Assembly: GCA_034411995.1 (NCBI GenBank)
Contig: DAOUME010000014.1
Location: 48,435 to 112,434 of the forward strand
Source of the DNA: JAUVXJ01 sp034411995
GTDB lineage: Bacteria > Chloroflexota > Anaerolineae > UBA7937 > B3-Chlor
Length of the DNA stretch: 64,000 nucleotides
Reading direction: 5' to 3'
The notes under the pieces are model-generated. The model did not search any database. It was not told the DNA's origin and worked only from the letters and a program-made list of their open reading frames with translations. The translations under genes and the position numbers were made by a program. Below are positions 47,850 through 56,840 of this stretch, in pieces. The stretch's first letter is position 1. Each line of letters starts with the position of its first letter.

Positions 47850-49120
47850 CTGGGGGAAGAGCTTTCCAGTTGAGAGAAATCGAGGCGCGGCAGGTCTCCC
47901 CTGGGGATGCCGAGATGCTGAGCTCGACGGTAGACACGGGGGTGACTACCAGCAAAGCGGTGGTGCTGGAGATAGACCTGGATCGGATCAGCCCCGACTT
48001 TGATCAGCCCCGCCGCATACTCCCCTTCGATCTCCACCAGAGACTGCGGGAGGGGGAGGTATCGTGTCGAGAAGCCATGGAGGAACTCCTTCGCCGAGGC
48101 AAGAGCGACGACGCAGCCCGACTGATTGTGGACGGTAGCCAGGAGGCCAGCGGTCTACTTGACCTGGCGAAGTCCATCGGCGAACTGGGGTTGAGACAGC
48201 CCATCAACGTCTACGAGATAGCAGACCTCGAGCACCCGACGGGAGTTGGCTACCGCATCGGGGAGGGCGAACGCAGGTACTGGGCCCACTGGATCCTGGT
48301 ACTCGGTGGAAGGGAAGAGTTCAGGAGGATAAGGTGCGTTGCGGAGAGAGGGCTTCCTGATGATCTGCAGGTGCGCATCAGGCAGCTGGCCGAAAACGCG
48401 GCGCGACAAGACTTACCAGCGATGGCGAGGGCTCGGTTGATGTTGGGGTTGAAGACTCACCTGGCGAGGGGAGTGGGGATAGAGGTCTCCCACGATGCCA
48501 GTTTGCAGGAGCTAGGAGACGAAATCACCAAGGCTCGGTATACAGGTTTGGCTACGCGCGTTGCCGGAGTCCCTAGAGCCGACGAGGTTGCAGGCGTGCC
48601 CGATAGCCACGAGCTTGATAACATGGTCGGACAGACACTACGCCGGTTCACGGGCAAGGCGGTGAGTGGGCAGATGGTCCGCAACTATCTGGCGCTGCTT
48701 CGCTTGCCCCTACGGGTTCAAGAGTTGGCCGATGCGGCGAACTTGAGCGAGTTCCGTCTTCGCCCTGTTGTGAGCCTTGAAGATGCTGATCACCAGCTAG
48801 GGATGGTCGAGCGCATCGTGGAAGAGAATCTATCCGGTCGAGAGGTAGATGCGCTCGTGAAGCACGTGACAGGCGGCGCCGAGGGAGGGAAGAGGACACT
48901 TACTGAGCGCAAGGCCAAGCGTCCTTCGCCTCGTGGTTTGAAGCGCAGGGTCCGATCCATGGTCATCTACTTTGAGAAGCAGATGGCGGAGATGGAGGGA
49001 GCGTGCGGCTTCTCAGCCGAGCTGTGCAAAGTGGAAGAGTACAGAGAGGCTTTGGACGAAATGGCGAGCCTGCGAGATCTCCTGAACAGGATTCTTGGAC
49101 AGGATTCTTGGACAGACTGA
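47846..49120 (+). CDS. parB: ParB-like partition protein
   Basis: The 424-residue protein has a ParB/Srx CTPase-like region: LEIDLDRISPDFDQPRR (box I), GLRQPINVYEI, IGEGERRYWAHWI (box II, GERRxxA), then ENAARQDLPAMARARLM leading into a HTH region. The C-terminus is extended and rich in basic residues (KRTLTERKAKRPSPRGLKRR). It is longer than typical ParB, with a spacer between LPFDL and the GEVSCREAM region. The start is the ATG of the ATGA overlap with parA, after GGGAGGGGG. A 13-bp tandem duplication (49086-49111) shifts the frame just before the stop. No parS-like palindrome was found nearby. Confidence 0.85.
   Translation: MTGGRAFQLREIEARQVSPGDAEMLSSTVDTGVTTSKAVVLEIDLDRISPDFDQPRRILPFDLHQRLREGEVSCREAMEELLRRGKSDDAARLIVDGSQEASGLLDLAKSIGELGLRQPINVYEIADLEHPTGVGYRIGEGERRYWAHWILVLGGREEFRRIRCVAERGLPDDLQVRIRQLAENAARQDLPAMARARLMLGLKTHLARGVGIEVSHDASLQELGDEITKARYTGLATRVAGVPRADEVAGVPDSHELDNMVGQTLRRFTGKAVSGQMVRNYLALLRLPLRVQELADAANLSEFRLRPVVSLEDADHQLGMVERIVEENLSGREVDALVKHVTGGAEGGKRTLTERKAKRPSPRGLKRRVRSMVIYFEKQMAEMEGACGFSAELCKVEEYREALDEMASLRDLLNRILGQDSWTD
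49086..49111 (+). repeat. 13-bp tandem duplication at the 3' end of parB
   Basis: ACAGGATTCTTGG occurs at 49086-49098 and again at 49099-49111. The duplication is not a multiple of three. With one copy the frame would run on to a TGA near 49175, adding about 17 codons to ParB. Confidence 0.7.
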
Positions 49121-49290
49121 GCTTGTGGGGCACACGTCTGCAGATGACAAGGGGCCTGGAGGGCGAGCAGAGGAGTGAGTTCCGGCTACATTGGTGGGTG
49201 GAGGGAGATGCGCCTGGTGTGTTGTTGCAGGCTCCAGGGCCGCAAGAAGCTCACTGGGACGCCTTCTAAGGGGCAATTCATAGATGGCAT

Positions 49291-49716
49291 ATGCGGTCAG
49301 AACGTAGGTGTGAGAAGGCCGTTGGCAACGCTACGAAAAAGGTCGGGACAGCGACGAAGAAAGGCTGGGGACAACCCCGCGTGTCTCCTTGGTCGGAGCG
49401 TGAACTCCGGGAATTCCGGGGACGAATTCTTGATCTTGTGGAGAGGGTGTCTTACAACCCAGAGGAGCTGGGCTACACCCTGGGACAAAGCCCTCGCGGA
49501 CGTAAGACTAGACAGATTCTCAGAGGTCGGGAGCCCTCTCGGCCGTATGCCGAAAAGTTCGGGCAGCTGGAGGCGAATCCGCCACCCCCCAAGCCGGAGT
49601 GGCTGCCACCAGCACCCGAGAGTCTGACTGGGGAGGCGATCCCTCTGTTCATGGTGGAAACAGGGGAAGACAGTGCCTGGAGTGCATGGCAGTTCAAGCG
49701 GAGGGGGAAGAGGTAG
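49291..49716 (+). CDS. Small basic protein of the plasmid-like region, unknown function
   Basis: The 141-residue frame encodes a hydrophilic protein with a Lys-rich start (KKVGTATKKGWG), a predicted helical part (ERELREFRGRILDLVERVSYNP), a Pro-rich stretch (NPPPPKPEWLPPAP) and a basic end (FKRRGKR). I recognise no domain. The KSPRGRKTRQIL-like central part (SPRGRKTRQILRGREPSRPY) could be a small DNA-binding element. It follows parB on the same strand and may be a plasmid accessory gene. Coding status is uncertain. Confidence 0.4.
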   Translation: MRSERRCEKAVGNATKKVGTATKKGWGQPRVSPWSERELREFRGRILDLVERVSYNPEELGYTLGQSPRGRKTRQILRGREPSRPYAEKFGQLEANPPPPKPEWLPPAPESLTGEAIPLFMVETGEDSAWSAWQFKRRGKR

Positions 49717-50380
49717 ACCAAGTGTGTTTCTTGCCGGGCCACCCCCGGCAAATGGTGCATACTCGTTGCCGCAAGGCATGGCGGAGATGGCGAAGGTGGT
49801 TCTGCGGGTGTGAGGAGCTGGGCTACCCTTGCTTGACAGTACCAAGAAGAAAGCCGAGGTGCCACCTGTGAAAGCCAGATGGATGCGCTTTCTTGAAGAG
49901 GAAAGGGTGGCGCCACGGGGATAGCTGAGACCCTACATGCAGAGGGTTACCCGGACATACGGAAATGGAATTTGCACTTTGCTCTGAAGGCAGAACCACA
50001 ACTGGGGACGGCTTGGCCAGCCCCAGTTGTGCACAGCGCTGACCCACGGCATGAACATAGGGCGCGCGTTCCAATACCGGGCGCGGCTCGTCACAAAGGG
50101 GAGCACATTGAAACCGCTTGTGGCGTCCTTCCGAAGCCTGCCGACGCGGATTCCAGTTCCCAGGGGTGTTCGATACAAAGGTGCCCCTGTTCTGCGATGA
50201 GATTGAGCTGAGGCGATAAGGCTAGTCCGGCAGCCGGCCCTGTCACTGCGCTGAGGGCGCGATGCTGGGGGTGTGCGTGTATGAAGACAAGGCGCGGTTC
50301 GCTGCCAGCGTCCGCTCCCTGGAAGTCGATCTTGGCCGCCCAAGTCGGGTGCCGATGAACCGGATGAGTACTGCGGAAGC
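49717..50380. other. 664-nt stretch without a convincing gene
   Basis: Between the small hypothetical and the frdA stop I see only short frames without family features. A frame at 49717-49860 has several Cys codons but no recognisable domain. The main structure is the inverted repeat at 49997-50031. This is probably the decayed right flank of the plasmid-like segment. Confidence 0.5.
49997..50031. repeat. Perfect 11-bp inverted repeat
   Basis: CACAACTGGGG (49997-50007) and its complement (50021-50031) flank a 13-nt loop. No T tract follows on either strand, so it is not a clear terminator; it may be a protein-binding or mobile-element relic. Confidence 0.5.
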
Positions 50381-51991
50381 TCAGCGGAGTGCCCTTCTGT
50401 AGTCGGGCAACAACACTGGCGACTGGACAGCATTCTCTATCTTTGCCTCAGCGGCTTCCTTCTCCCAGCTATCCAGGTGTCTGAGGGTAAGCTTCCCCAG
50501 CCTGACGTCTTCAACTCGCAAAGCCGCCGCTCTACCGGCTCTCCGCCCGAAGACGGTGATCTCCAGCAACGAGTTGCCCATCAAGCGGTTGCGGCCGTGC
50601 ACGCCACCGGAGATCTCCCCCGCCGCGAAGAGGTTTGGCACGTTGGTGGACCCGTCGGGCTGCAGCGATATGCCACCGTTCTGGTAGTGCAGCGTGGGAT
50701 ACACCAGCAGGGGTTCTTGTGTCATGTCTATATCAAAGCGCTGGAATTGCCTGACCATGGCCGGCAGGGCTTCTTGAATGGTCCCCGGTCCCTGGAGCAG
50801 GTCGATCAGGGGCGAATCCAGCCACACGCCCACGGCTCCCGACGGAGTGCCCACCGCCTTGCCTCGCTGGGCGCACTCCCTGATGATGGCGGAAGTCTCT
50901 ACATCGCGCGTCTCTCTGGGGTTCACAAACTGCTCACCTTCCACGTTGCACAGTTGCGCCCCTAGACCTCGTACCTTCTCTGTGACCAGCAGCCCCAGTA
51001 TCTGCTCAGGATAGGCGGCACCCGTAGGGTGGTACTGCATGGTATCCAGGAAGGCCATCTCGGTTCCGATGCGATAGGCCAGCACCAGGCCATCCGCTGT
51101 GGCGCCATAGTGGTTGGTGGTGGCAAAGCCCTGGTAGTGCAGCCGCCCGCTGCCTCCCGTGGCCAGGATGGTGGTCTTCGCCCGGACCACGAGATGCTCT
51201 CCTGTTTCCAAGTTCTGCAGAACGGCTCCCGCAGCCTGCCCCTTGTCGTCTAGGATCAGCTCGATGGCTGGTGAGAACTCGAGAACGGTGATCTCCGCTG
51301 GATGACTGCGTATTTCGTCGCGCAGCGTGCGCATGATCTCGGCGCCCGTGTAATCCCTGGCGGAGTGCATCCTCTTTCGACAGGTGCCGCCGCCGTGGAT
51401 CGTCTTCATCGTGCCGTCTGGTTCTTTGTCGAACATGCAGCCCAGATTCTCAAGCCACCGGATGACCAGGGGTGCGTCCCTGACCAGTGTGTCCACCAGC
51501 GCGGGATAGTTGTCGAAGTGCCCGCCGCCCATGACGTCGAGATAGTGCAGTGCAGGGGAGTCGTTCGGCTTGTCGGCGGCCTGGATGCCTCCCTGGGCCA
51601 TCACGGTGTTGGCGTCACCGTGTCGCAGCTTGGTCGCGATGATCACTCTGGCCCCATGCTCCCGCGCCACAAGGGCCGCCGAGGAGCCTGCTCCGCCACC
51701 CCCGATGACCAGCACTTCTGTGTCGTAGTCGATCCGGCCCAGGTCCAGCATCTGCGAGGTGAGATGACCCGCCCCCTCCAGCACATCGGCGAGTTCCAGG
51801 GGCATACGTTGACCCTTGTTGACCCCGACGCGTATCTCGCGCATACCCTCTGGCCTGTAGTCTGGATGCAACTCTCGAAGGACGAGGTCCTTCTCGGCCG
51901 ATGACATCAGGGGATAGGTCTCGCTGAGACGGGACGGCCTGGTGGCCTCTACCCGCTGAACAGATTCAACCATCTCCGGCGTATAGCTCAT
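50381..51991 (-). CDS. Fumarate reductase/succinate dehydrogenase flavoprotein subunit (TfrA-like)
   Basis: The 536-residue protein binds FAD (VLVIGGGGAGSSAALVAREHG near 93; NLFAAGEISGGVHGRNRLMGN near 460). Catalytic features of the Sdh/Frd family are present: DTMQYHPTGA, NPRETRDVETSAI with the proton-delivery Arg, TLHYQNGG for HYxxGG, and GNSLLEITVFGRRAGR. The N-terminal 85 residues are an extension before the Rossmann fold. It would reduce fumarate or oxidise succinate in the cytoplasm. No membrane-anchor gene is in the cluster, so it is more like the soluble thiol:fumarate reductase of methanogens than quinone-linked complexes. It is the last gene of the fum-hdr-frd operon, 17 nt after the Fe-S subunit gene. 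Confidence 0.85.
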   Translation of the reverse strand: MSYTPEMVESVQRVEATRPSRLSETYPLMSSAEKDLVLRELHPDYRPEGMREIRVGVNKGQRMPLELADVLEGAGHLTSQMLDLGRIDYDTEVLVIGGGGAGSSAALVAREHGARVIIATKLRHGDANTVMAQGGIQAADKPNDSPALHYLDVMGGGHFDNYPALVDTLVRDAPLVIRWLENLGCMFDKEPDGTMKTIHGGGTCRKRMHSARDYTGAEIMRTLRDEIRSHPAEITVLEFSPAIELILDDKGQAAGAVLQNLETGEHLVVRAKTTILATGGSGRLHYQGFATTNHYGATADGLVLAYRIGTEMAFLDTMQYHPTGAAYPEQILGLLVTEKVRGLGAQLCNVEGEQFVNPRETRDVETSAIIRECAQRGKAVGTPSGAVGVWLDSPLIDLLQGPGTIQEALPAMVRQFQRFDIDMTQEPLLVYPTLHYQNGGISLQPDGSTNVPNLFAAGEISGGVHGRNRLMGNSLLEITVFGRRAGRAAALRVEDVRLGKLTLRHLDSWEKEAAEAKIENAVQSPVLLPDYRRALR

Positions 51992-52008
51992 CTTGCCTCC
52001 CCGATCAG

Positions 52009-52686
52009 CTAGGGCTCGATTTCGCGCTCTTCGTACATCTTCTGTAGCTCCGACCTGCCGAGCGCTTCGATGGTGGACAGTTCTGCGTCGTACTCCCCCC
52101 CTTCGAGGGCGTCGATGCGCTCCGTGAGATGGGTCGACTCGGGCGCCAGGTATCTGCCGTACAGCCGACGACAGAGTATGGCGATGTTGGGCTGCACCTC
52201 TTCAGCAGGGCAGCGAGAGACACAGAGGCCACACAGGATGCAGTCGAACGAGCGATCAGCCACGGACGCGATGTCTCCTCTCATGGCTTCGGCCATGAAC
52301 TGCTTCACATCGATCCCCTGGGGGCAGACTTTCGTGCAGGTGCCGCAACTGAGGCAACGGAGCAGATGGGGATAGGTCTTGGCCAGACTCCCGAAGGTTG
52401 CGTCGAGGTCTTCGAGCTGGTACTCGGCACGATGGGCTGGGTAGAAAGGTATCTGGGCCAGGTACATGCCGGGCTCGATCAACGTCTGGCAGGCGAGTCC
52501 CACTTGCAGACGATAGTCACCAGGGAGGCGATACACGGTCGCACAGGCTCCACAGAAGCCTCCCCGACAGCCCACGCCTCGCACTAACTGGTAGCCGGCG
52601 TATTCCATGGCCTTCATGATCGTCAAGCTTGGCGGGACCATGTACATCTTTCCCATGATGAAGATGGGAATCATCTCTTCAGTCAT
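52009..52686 (-). CDS. Fumarate reductase iron-sulfur subunit
   Basis: The 225-residue protein has an N-terminal plant-type [2Fe-2S] domain (GCRGGFCGACATVY, then LACQT) and two 4Fe-4S motifs (CLSCGTCTKVCPQG near 115; CILCGLCVSRCPAEE near 155). This is the SdhB/FrdB arrangement, though the second ferredoxin part is closer to HdrC. It would pass electrons between the flavoprotein and the Hdr proteins encoded upstream. The frame is open to 53091, but only the ATG at 52686 begins recognisable protein. A 119-nt gap separates it from the first HdrA-like gene. Confidence 0.85.
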   Translation of the reverse strand: MTEEMIPIFIMGKMYMVPPSLTIMKAMEYAGYQLVRGVGCRGGFCGACATVYRLPGDYRLQVGLACQTLIEPGMYLAQIPFYPAHRAEYQLEDLDATFGSLAKTYPHLLRCLSCGTCTKVCPQGIDVKQFMAEAMRGDIASVADRSFDCILCGLCVSRCPAEEVQPNIAILCRRLYGRYLAPESTHLTERIDALEGGEYDAELSTIEALGRSELQKMYEEREIEP

Positions 52687-52805
52687 TCTCCCTACCTCTC
52701 CGCCATGCGCTGCGGGCGACGGAGCGCGCCCACGTGAAGGCTGGGCGGGCTGGTCGTCCTCAGCATGCCTGCGATGCCCGTTGACAGAGTCCACGCGCGC
52801 CCTAC

Positions 52806-54536
52806 TCATACCAGCACATCCAGCATGGACATGATTTGGCCTGGGGTCAGGTTGCGCATTGTACAAGCCTTGCTCGGACACGCCACGGCACAGGCGCCGC
52901 ACCCCTGGCACAAGGCCTGGTTGACCTGGGCGATAGGGCGTCGCCCGTGCAGGCTCTGGGCACCGTAGGGGCAAACATCTACGCAGATCCCGCAGCCGGA
53001 GCACAACGCCTCGTCCACCTGCGCCACCAACGGTTCCTGCACTAGCTCTCGCCCGCTGAACAACTGGAGCACCTTGGCTGCCGCTCCACACGCCTGTGCC
53101 ACGGTCTCCGGGATATCCTTGGGGAACTGAGCGGCGCCCGCCAGGTAGATGCCGGCGGTCACGCTCTCCAGCGGCCGGAGCTTGGCGTGGGCCTCGCTGA
53201 AGAACCCGGCCTCATCGACAGGTGTGCGCAGCAGATGCGCGAGTTCTGCTGAACCTGCGCTGGGCTCGATGGCCGTGGCCAGCACCACGAGATCTGCTGC
53301 GATCTCCAACGGGATGCCAGCCAGGGTATCAACCCCCGAGACCACGATCTTGCCATCCTCTGGAAAGACTCGGGATACCTTCCCCCTCAGGTACAGCACC
53401 CCGTATTCCTCCATGGCGCGCTGGACGAACTCCTCGTACCCTTTGCCCTGTGCTCTGATGTCGATGTAGAAGACGTAGGCCTGGCCGTCCGGGACCCGCT
53501 GGCGATAGAGCATGGCTTGCTTGGCCACGTACAGGCAGCAGACCTTGGAGCAGTACCCCTTGTGCAGCGCTGGATCACGCGAGCCAGCACACTGTACGTA
53601 GACTACCTCTTTGGGGACCGTCCCGTCTGACGGGCGGCGCATTTCGCCTCCGGTCGGTCCTTGCTCATCCAGCATCCGCTCCATCTCCAGGCCGTCGATT
53701 ACGTCCGGGTACCTGCCGGCCCCGTACTCCTCCATCCTCTCCTTGGCGTACAGTTGGTATCCCGTAGCCACCACTATGGCACCGACGTTCAACGTCCTGG
53801 CTGTCGTGGGCGAGCGCACCGCTGTATCCAGGCTGTCCCTCACGGTGACGAGGAAGTTCCCTACGTACCCCTCTGCGCCTTCCACCTCAGTACCGGTCCA
53901 TACCGTGATCTGAGGATGGCTTGCCGTCCGGTCTATCATCGAGGACAGCACTGTCCGCAGGTCGTCGCAGTTCAGGTAGGAGCGTGAGAGGGCCGAGACG
54001 TGGCCACCCAGCTTCGCTTCCCGTTCCAGGAGCACCACGGGATAGCCGGCATCCGCGATGTCCAGCGCCGCCTGCATGCCGGCAATGCCTCCGCCGATGA
54101 CCAGAGCTCTCCGCGTAAGGGGAGTGGCCAGGGGCAAGAGGGGTTGGTTCGACCGCGCCTTCTGCACCAGGCTGGCGATGATCTGAAACGCCTTTGTGCT
54201 GGCGCCGTACGTCTGCTCCCGATGGACCCAGGCGCATTGCTCGCGTATGTTGGCGATCTCCACCAAATATGGGTTGAGTCCAGCAGAAACGGCGGTCTTG
54301 CGGAAGGTGGCTTGATGCATCGATGGTGAACAGGCGGCGATGACGATGCCGCCCAGGTCATGTTGGTCGATGGCTTCCCGGATCAGCCGCTGCCCCGGGT
54401 CAGAGCACAGGTAGACGTAGTGCGCGGCGTAGTCGACGCCGGGCAGCCGTGACACATCCTCTACTACGCGCTCCACGTCCACGGTGCCAGCGATATTGAG
54501 ACCGCAGTGGCACACAAAGACGCCGATCCTGTTCAC
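52806..54536 (-). CDS. hdrA: HdrA-like FAD protein with C-terminal ferredoxin domain
   Basis: The 576-residue protein has the HdrA N-terminal domain (residues 1-130: VFVCHCGLNIAGTVD, then AACSPSMHQATFRK), an FAD-binding thioredoxin-reductase-like core (ALVIGGGIAGMQAALDIADAGYP, AIVVATGYQLY, QCAGSRDPALHKGYCSKVCC) and a C-terminal two-cluster ferredoxin (CSGCGICVDVCPYGA, CQGCGACAVACPSKA). It lacks the CAQC-type cluster motif and the ferredoxin inserted in the FAD domain of canonical HdrA; both are in the neighbouring gene. HdrA flavins bifurcate or confurcate electrons. The GTG start overlaps the upstream stop (GTGA), so the two HdrA-like proteins are translated together. Confidence 0.88.
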   Translation of the reverse strand: MNRIGVFVCHCGLNIAGTVDVERVVEDVSRLPGVDYAAHYVYLCSDPGQRLIREAIDQHDLGGIVIAACSPSMHQATFRKTAVSAGLNPYLVEIANIREQCAWVHREQTYGASTKAFQIIASLVQKARSNQPLLPLATPLTRRALVIGGGIAGMQAALDIADAGYPVVLLEREAKLGGHVSALSRSYLNCDDLRTVLSSMIDRTASHPQITVWTGTEVEGAEGYVGNFLVTVRDSLDTAVRSPTTARTLNVGAIVVATGYQLYAKERMEEYGAGRYPDVIDGLEMERMLDEQGPTGGEMRRPSDGTVPKEVVYVQCAGSRDPALHKGYCSKVCCLYVAKQAMLYRQRVPDGQAYVFYIDIRAQGKGYEEFVQRAMEEYGVLYLRGKVSRVFPEDGKIVVSGVDTLAGIPLEIAADLVVLATAIEPSAGSAELAHLLRTPVDEAGFFSEAHAKLRPLESVTAGIYLAGAAQFPKDIPETVAQACGAAAKVLQLFSGRELVQEPLVAQVDEALCSGCGICVDVCPYGAQSLHGRRPIAQVNQALCQGCGACAVACPSKACTMRNLTPGQIMSMLDVLV

Positions 54537-55903
54537 GGGCGACCTGCCTTCCCGCACTCCATGGTGACGTCTTCTCCACCCTTCCAGGTCGCGAACAGGG
54601 CTAAGACTCTGCCAGCGGCTGCGGACGCCTGAGCGACAGTCTCTGGGATGTCCTTGGGTCCCAGGCCTGCTCCGGCCAGGAAGATGCCGGGCCGCGAGCT
54701 CTCCACTGGCCTGGTCACCTCGTCTAAGGCCCCAAAGAACCCGAATTCGTCCGTCTCCAGTTGAAGGACGCCTGCAAGTTCGCCGCTGGCCTCTGACGGG
54801 ACCATCGGGGTGGCCAGCACAACGAGGTCTGCAGCGACCTCCACCTTCTCACCACTGATGGTGTCTGCGCCCCAGACGGTTACCTTGTCGCCATCTCTGA
54901 AGAGTCTGGAGACTTTGCCGCGCAGATAGAGGACGTGATCCTCCTCAGCCGCCCGCTGCACGAACTCCTCGTAACCCTTCCCCGCCGACCGCACGTCGAT
55001 GTAAAACACGAACACGCGCGCGTCGGGCACCCGGTGTCTGAGGAGCATGGCCTGCTTGGCGGTGTACATGCAGCAGATCTTCGAACAGTACGACACACCC
55101 TGGGTTGGGTCCCGGGACCCAGCGCACTGGACGAAAACCACGTTCTTGGCCTCTCGACCATCGGAAGGCCGGAGGATCTTTCCCGCTGTGGGACCGGAGG
55201 CGCTCAGCCAGCGTTCGAAGGCCAGGCCATCGATGACGTCGGGAATGGCTCCCCCGCCATATTCCGGTGTGCGTTCCATGCCACCAAGGTCATATCCCGT
55301 GGCGACGACCACGCAGCCCACGTCTTCCTCGACGAAGGAGGCTTGTTGATCGAAGTCGATGGCCCCCGTGGGACACGACTGGGCACAGACGCCACAGCGG
55401 CCTTTGCGGAAGTGGAGGCAATCCTCGCGGTCCACGATGGGCTTGCTGGGCACCGCCTGCGGAGAAAGCCGGTAGATGGCCTTGCGCTTGCCCAGACCCC
55501 GGTCGAACGCCGACACAACCCGCCGCGGGCATCGCTCCTCGCACAGGCCGCAACCCGTGCAGAGGTCCCACTTCACATAGGCCGGGCGGCGACGGATACG
55601 CACCTTGAAGCTACCCAACTGGCCCGCCACCTCCACTACATCGGAGTAGGAGAGGAGCTTGATCTTCTCATGCTGTCCCACTTCCACGGTGCGGGGGGTC
55701 AGGATACACTGAGCACAGTCCAGCGTGGGAAAGGTCTCGGAGAGCTGTGCCATGTGGCCGCCGATAGAGGGCAGCTTCTCCACCAGGAGCACTTCGTAGC
55801 CCGCGTTGGCGATGTCCAGGGCGGCTTGTATGCCTGCTATCCCTCCACCGATAACCAGGGCCCTGGTGGTGGGTCCCCCGTGGGACATCCTAGAAGCCTC
55901 CAC
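54533..55903 (-). CDS. hdrA: Second HdrA-like FAD protein carrying the inserted ferredoxin domain
   Basis: The 456-residue protein starts at the FAD core (ALVIGGGIAGIQAALDIANAGYEV) with no CHCG domain. It retains LDCAQCILTPRTVEVG (cluster motif), an inserted ferredoxin (CTGCGLCEERCPRR near 117; CGVCAQSCPTGA near 167), VVVATGYDLGG and QCAGSRDPTQGVSYCSKICC. The C-terminal ferredoxin is missing. Its content is complementary to the adjacent HdrA-like protein, so the pair may form one functional HdrA. ATG 55888 is an alternative start. It lies 28 nt after hdrB. Confidence 0.88.
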   Translation of the reverse strand: MEASRMSHGGPTTRALVIGGGIAGIQAALDIANAGYEVLLVEKLPSIGGHMAQLSETFPTLDCAQCILTPRTVEVGQHEKIKLLSYSDVVEVAGQLGSFKVRIRRRPAYVKWDLCTGCGLCEERCPRRVVSAFDRGLGKRKAIYRLSPQAVPSKPIVDREDCLHFRKGRCGVCAQSCPTGAIDFDQQASFVEEDVGCVVVATGYDLGGMERTPEYGGGAIPDVIDGLAFERWLSASGPTAGKILRPSDGREAKNVVFVQCAGSRDPTQGVSYCSKICCMYTAKQAMLLRHRVPDARVFVFYIDVRSAGKGYEEFVQRAAEEDHVLYLRGKVSRLFRDGDKVTVWGADTISGEKVEVAADLVVLATPMVPSEASGELAGVLQLETDEFGFFGALDEVTRPVESSRPGIFLAGAGLGPKDIPETVAQASAAAGRVLALFATWKGGEDVTMECGKAGRP

Positions 55904-55931
55904 TCGACACTGCTGATGCCATGGCTTGTGG

Positions 55932-56801
55932 CTAACCCTCCAGGCGTTCCAAGATGGGCCTGGGATCGACGTGATGGGTGTGCCATCCGTAGTCGTCTGT
56001 CGGGAGACCGAGGGCCAGGCCCAGTAGCTGACTGAAATAGAAGACCGGCATAGGCCGATAGCCCGGCCGCTGTTGCGCCAGGTGAGCCTGCTGCCTGTCC
56101 AGATTGAACTGGCACAAAGGGCAGTTCGTGACCAGCAGATCTGCCCCGTTCTTCGCGGCCGAGGCGAGGACAGTGTAGCTCATTTCCAGCGCCGTCCCGG
56201 GCGAGACGACGGAGAGGTACGAACCACAACACTCCGTCTTATGAGGATAGTCGGTCACTTGCGCGCCGAGGGCATCGAGCAATCCATCGAGCGCCTGTGG
56301 GTTTTCCGGGTTTTCGTACGCTACCTCCTTCTGCGGTCGAAGCACCATGCAGCCGTAGTAAGCTGCAGCCCGTACGTGGTGCAGCGGTCGCGTCACTTGC
56401 GACTCGATCCTCTCGAATCCCACCTGGTCCCTCAGGAGTTGCAGCACATCGAGGATCTGGAGAGTCCCGTCGTACTGGGCCTCGATGAAGAGGTTGAGTT
56501 TGTCTCTCTTCTCCTCGTCGTGGCTCAGAACGTAGTTGGTGCGTCTGAGGACGTTGTAGCAGGTGGTGCATGCGACGGCGAGGCGAAGGTCCACTTGCCT
56601 GGCCGCGGCCAGCACACGGGCGGGACCAGCCAGGTCTAGCAGGTTGTCCACCACCAGCGGGAAGGTAGCCCCGCAACAGTTCCATTCAGGCAGTTCCACC
56701 AGTCTGATCCCCAGCGCTTCCGTCGAGGCTCGAACTGAGTTGTCGAAGCCCTGGGCGGTAGTCTTGAGGGTGCAACCAGGAAAATAGGGAATCTCGATCA
56801 A
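55932..56801 (-). CDS. hdrB: HdrB-like subunit with two CCG domains
   Basis: The 289-residue protein has both Cys-rich CCG motifs of heterodisulfide reductase subunit B: FPGCTLK ... WNCCGATFP ... CTTCYN in the N-terminal half, and YYGCMV ... TECCGSYLS ... NCPLCQFN in the C-terminal half. In HdrB these bind non-cubane 4Fe-4S clusters that split a disulfide. Its presence suggests that a low-molecular-weight or protein disulfide/thiol pair is a redox partner. It lies between hdrC (39 nt upstream) and the HdrA-like genes (28 nt downstream). Confidence 0.92.
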   Translation of the reverse strand: MIEIPYFPGCTLKTTAQGFDNSVRASTEALGIRLVELPEWNCCGATFPLVVDNLLDLAGPARVLAAARQVDLRLAVACTTCYNVLRRTNYVLSHDEEKRDKLNLFIEAQYDGTLQILDVLQLLRDQVGFERIESQVTRPLHHVRAAAYYGCMVLRPQKEVAYENPENPQALDGLLDALGAQVTDYPHKTECCGSYLSVVSPGTALEMSYTVLASAAKNGADLLVTNCPLCQFNLDRQQAHLAQQRPGYRPMPVFYFSQLLGLALGLPTDDYGWHTHHVDPRPILERLEG

Positions 56802-56840
56802 GCAAACCTCTCCCGCCAGGTGTCGGATTCGTGGTCCGCC

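Noticed and set aside
49599..49871. Cys-containing frame after the small plasmid gene
   Set aside because: Cys spacing does not repeat as a zinc ribbon, it lacks a ribosome-binding site and it overlaps 49291-49716 in another frame.
49997..50031. Rho-independent terminator
   Set aside because: The stem is perfect, but no T-rich run follows it on either strand and no gene ends next to it.
49700..50400. Missing 5' half of comEC on the far side of the replicon
   Set aside because: None of the six frames in this stretch resembles the OB domain or first membrane helices of ComEC.
51302..51904. 200-codon plus-strand frame opposite frdA
   Set aside because: It is an antisense shadow of the flavoprotein gene without a recognisable domain.
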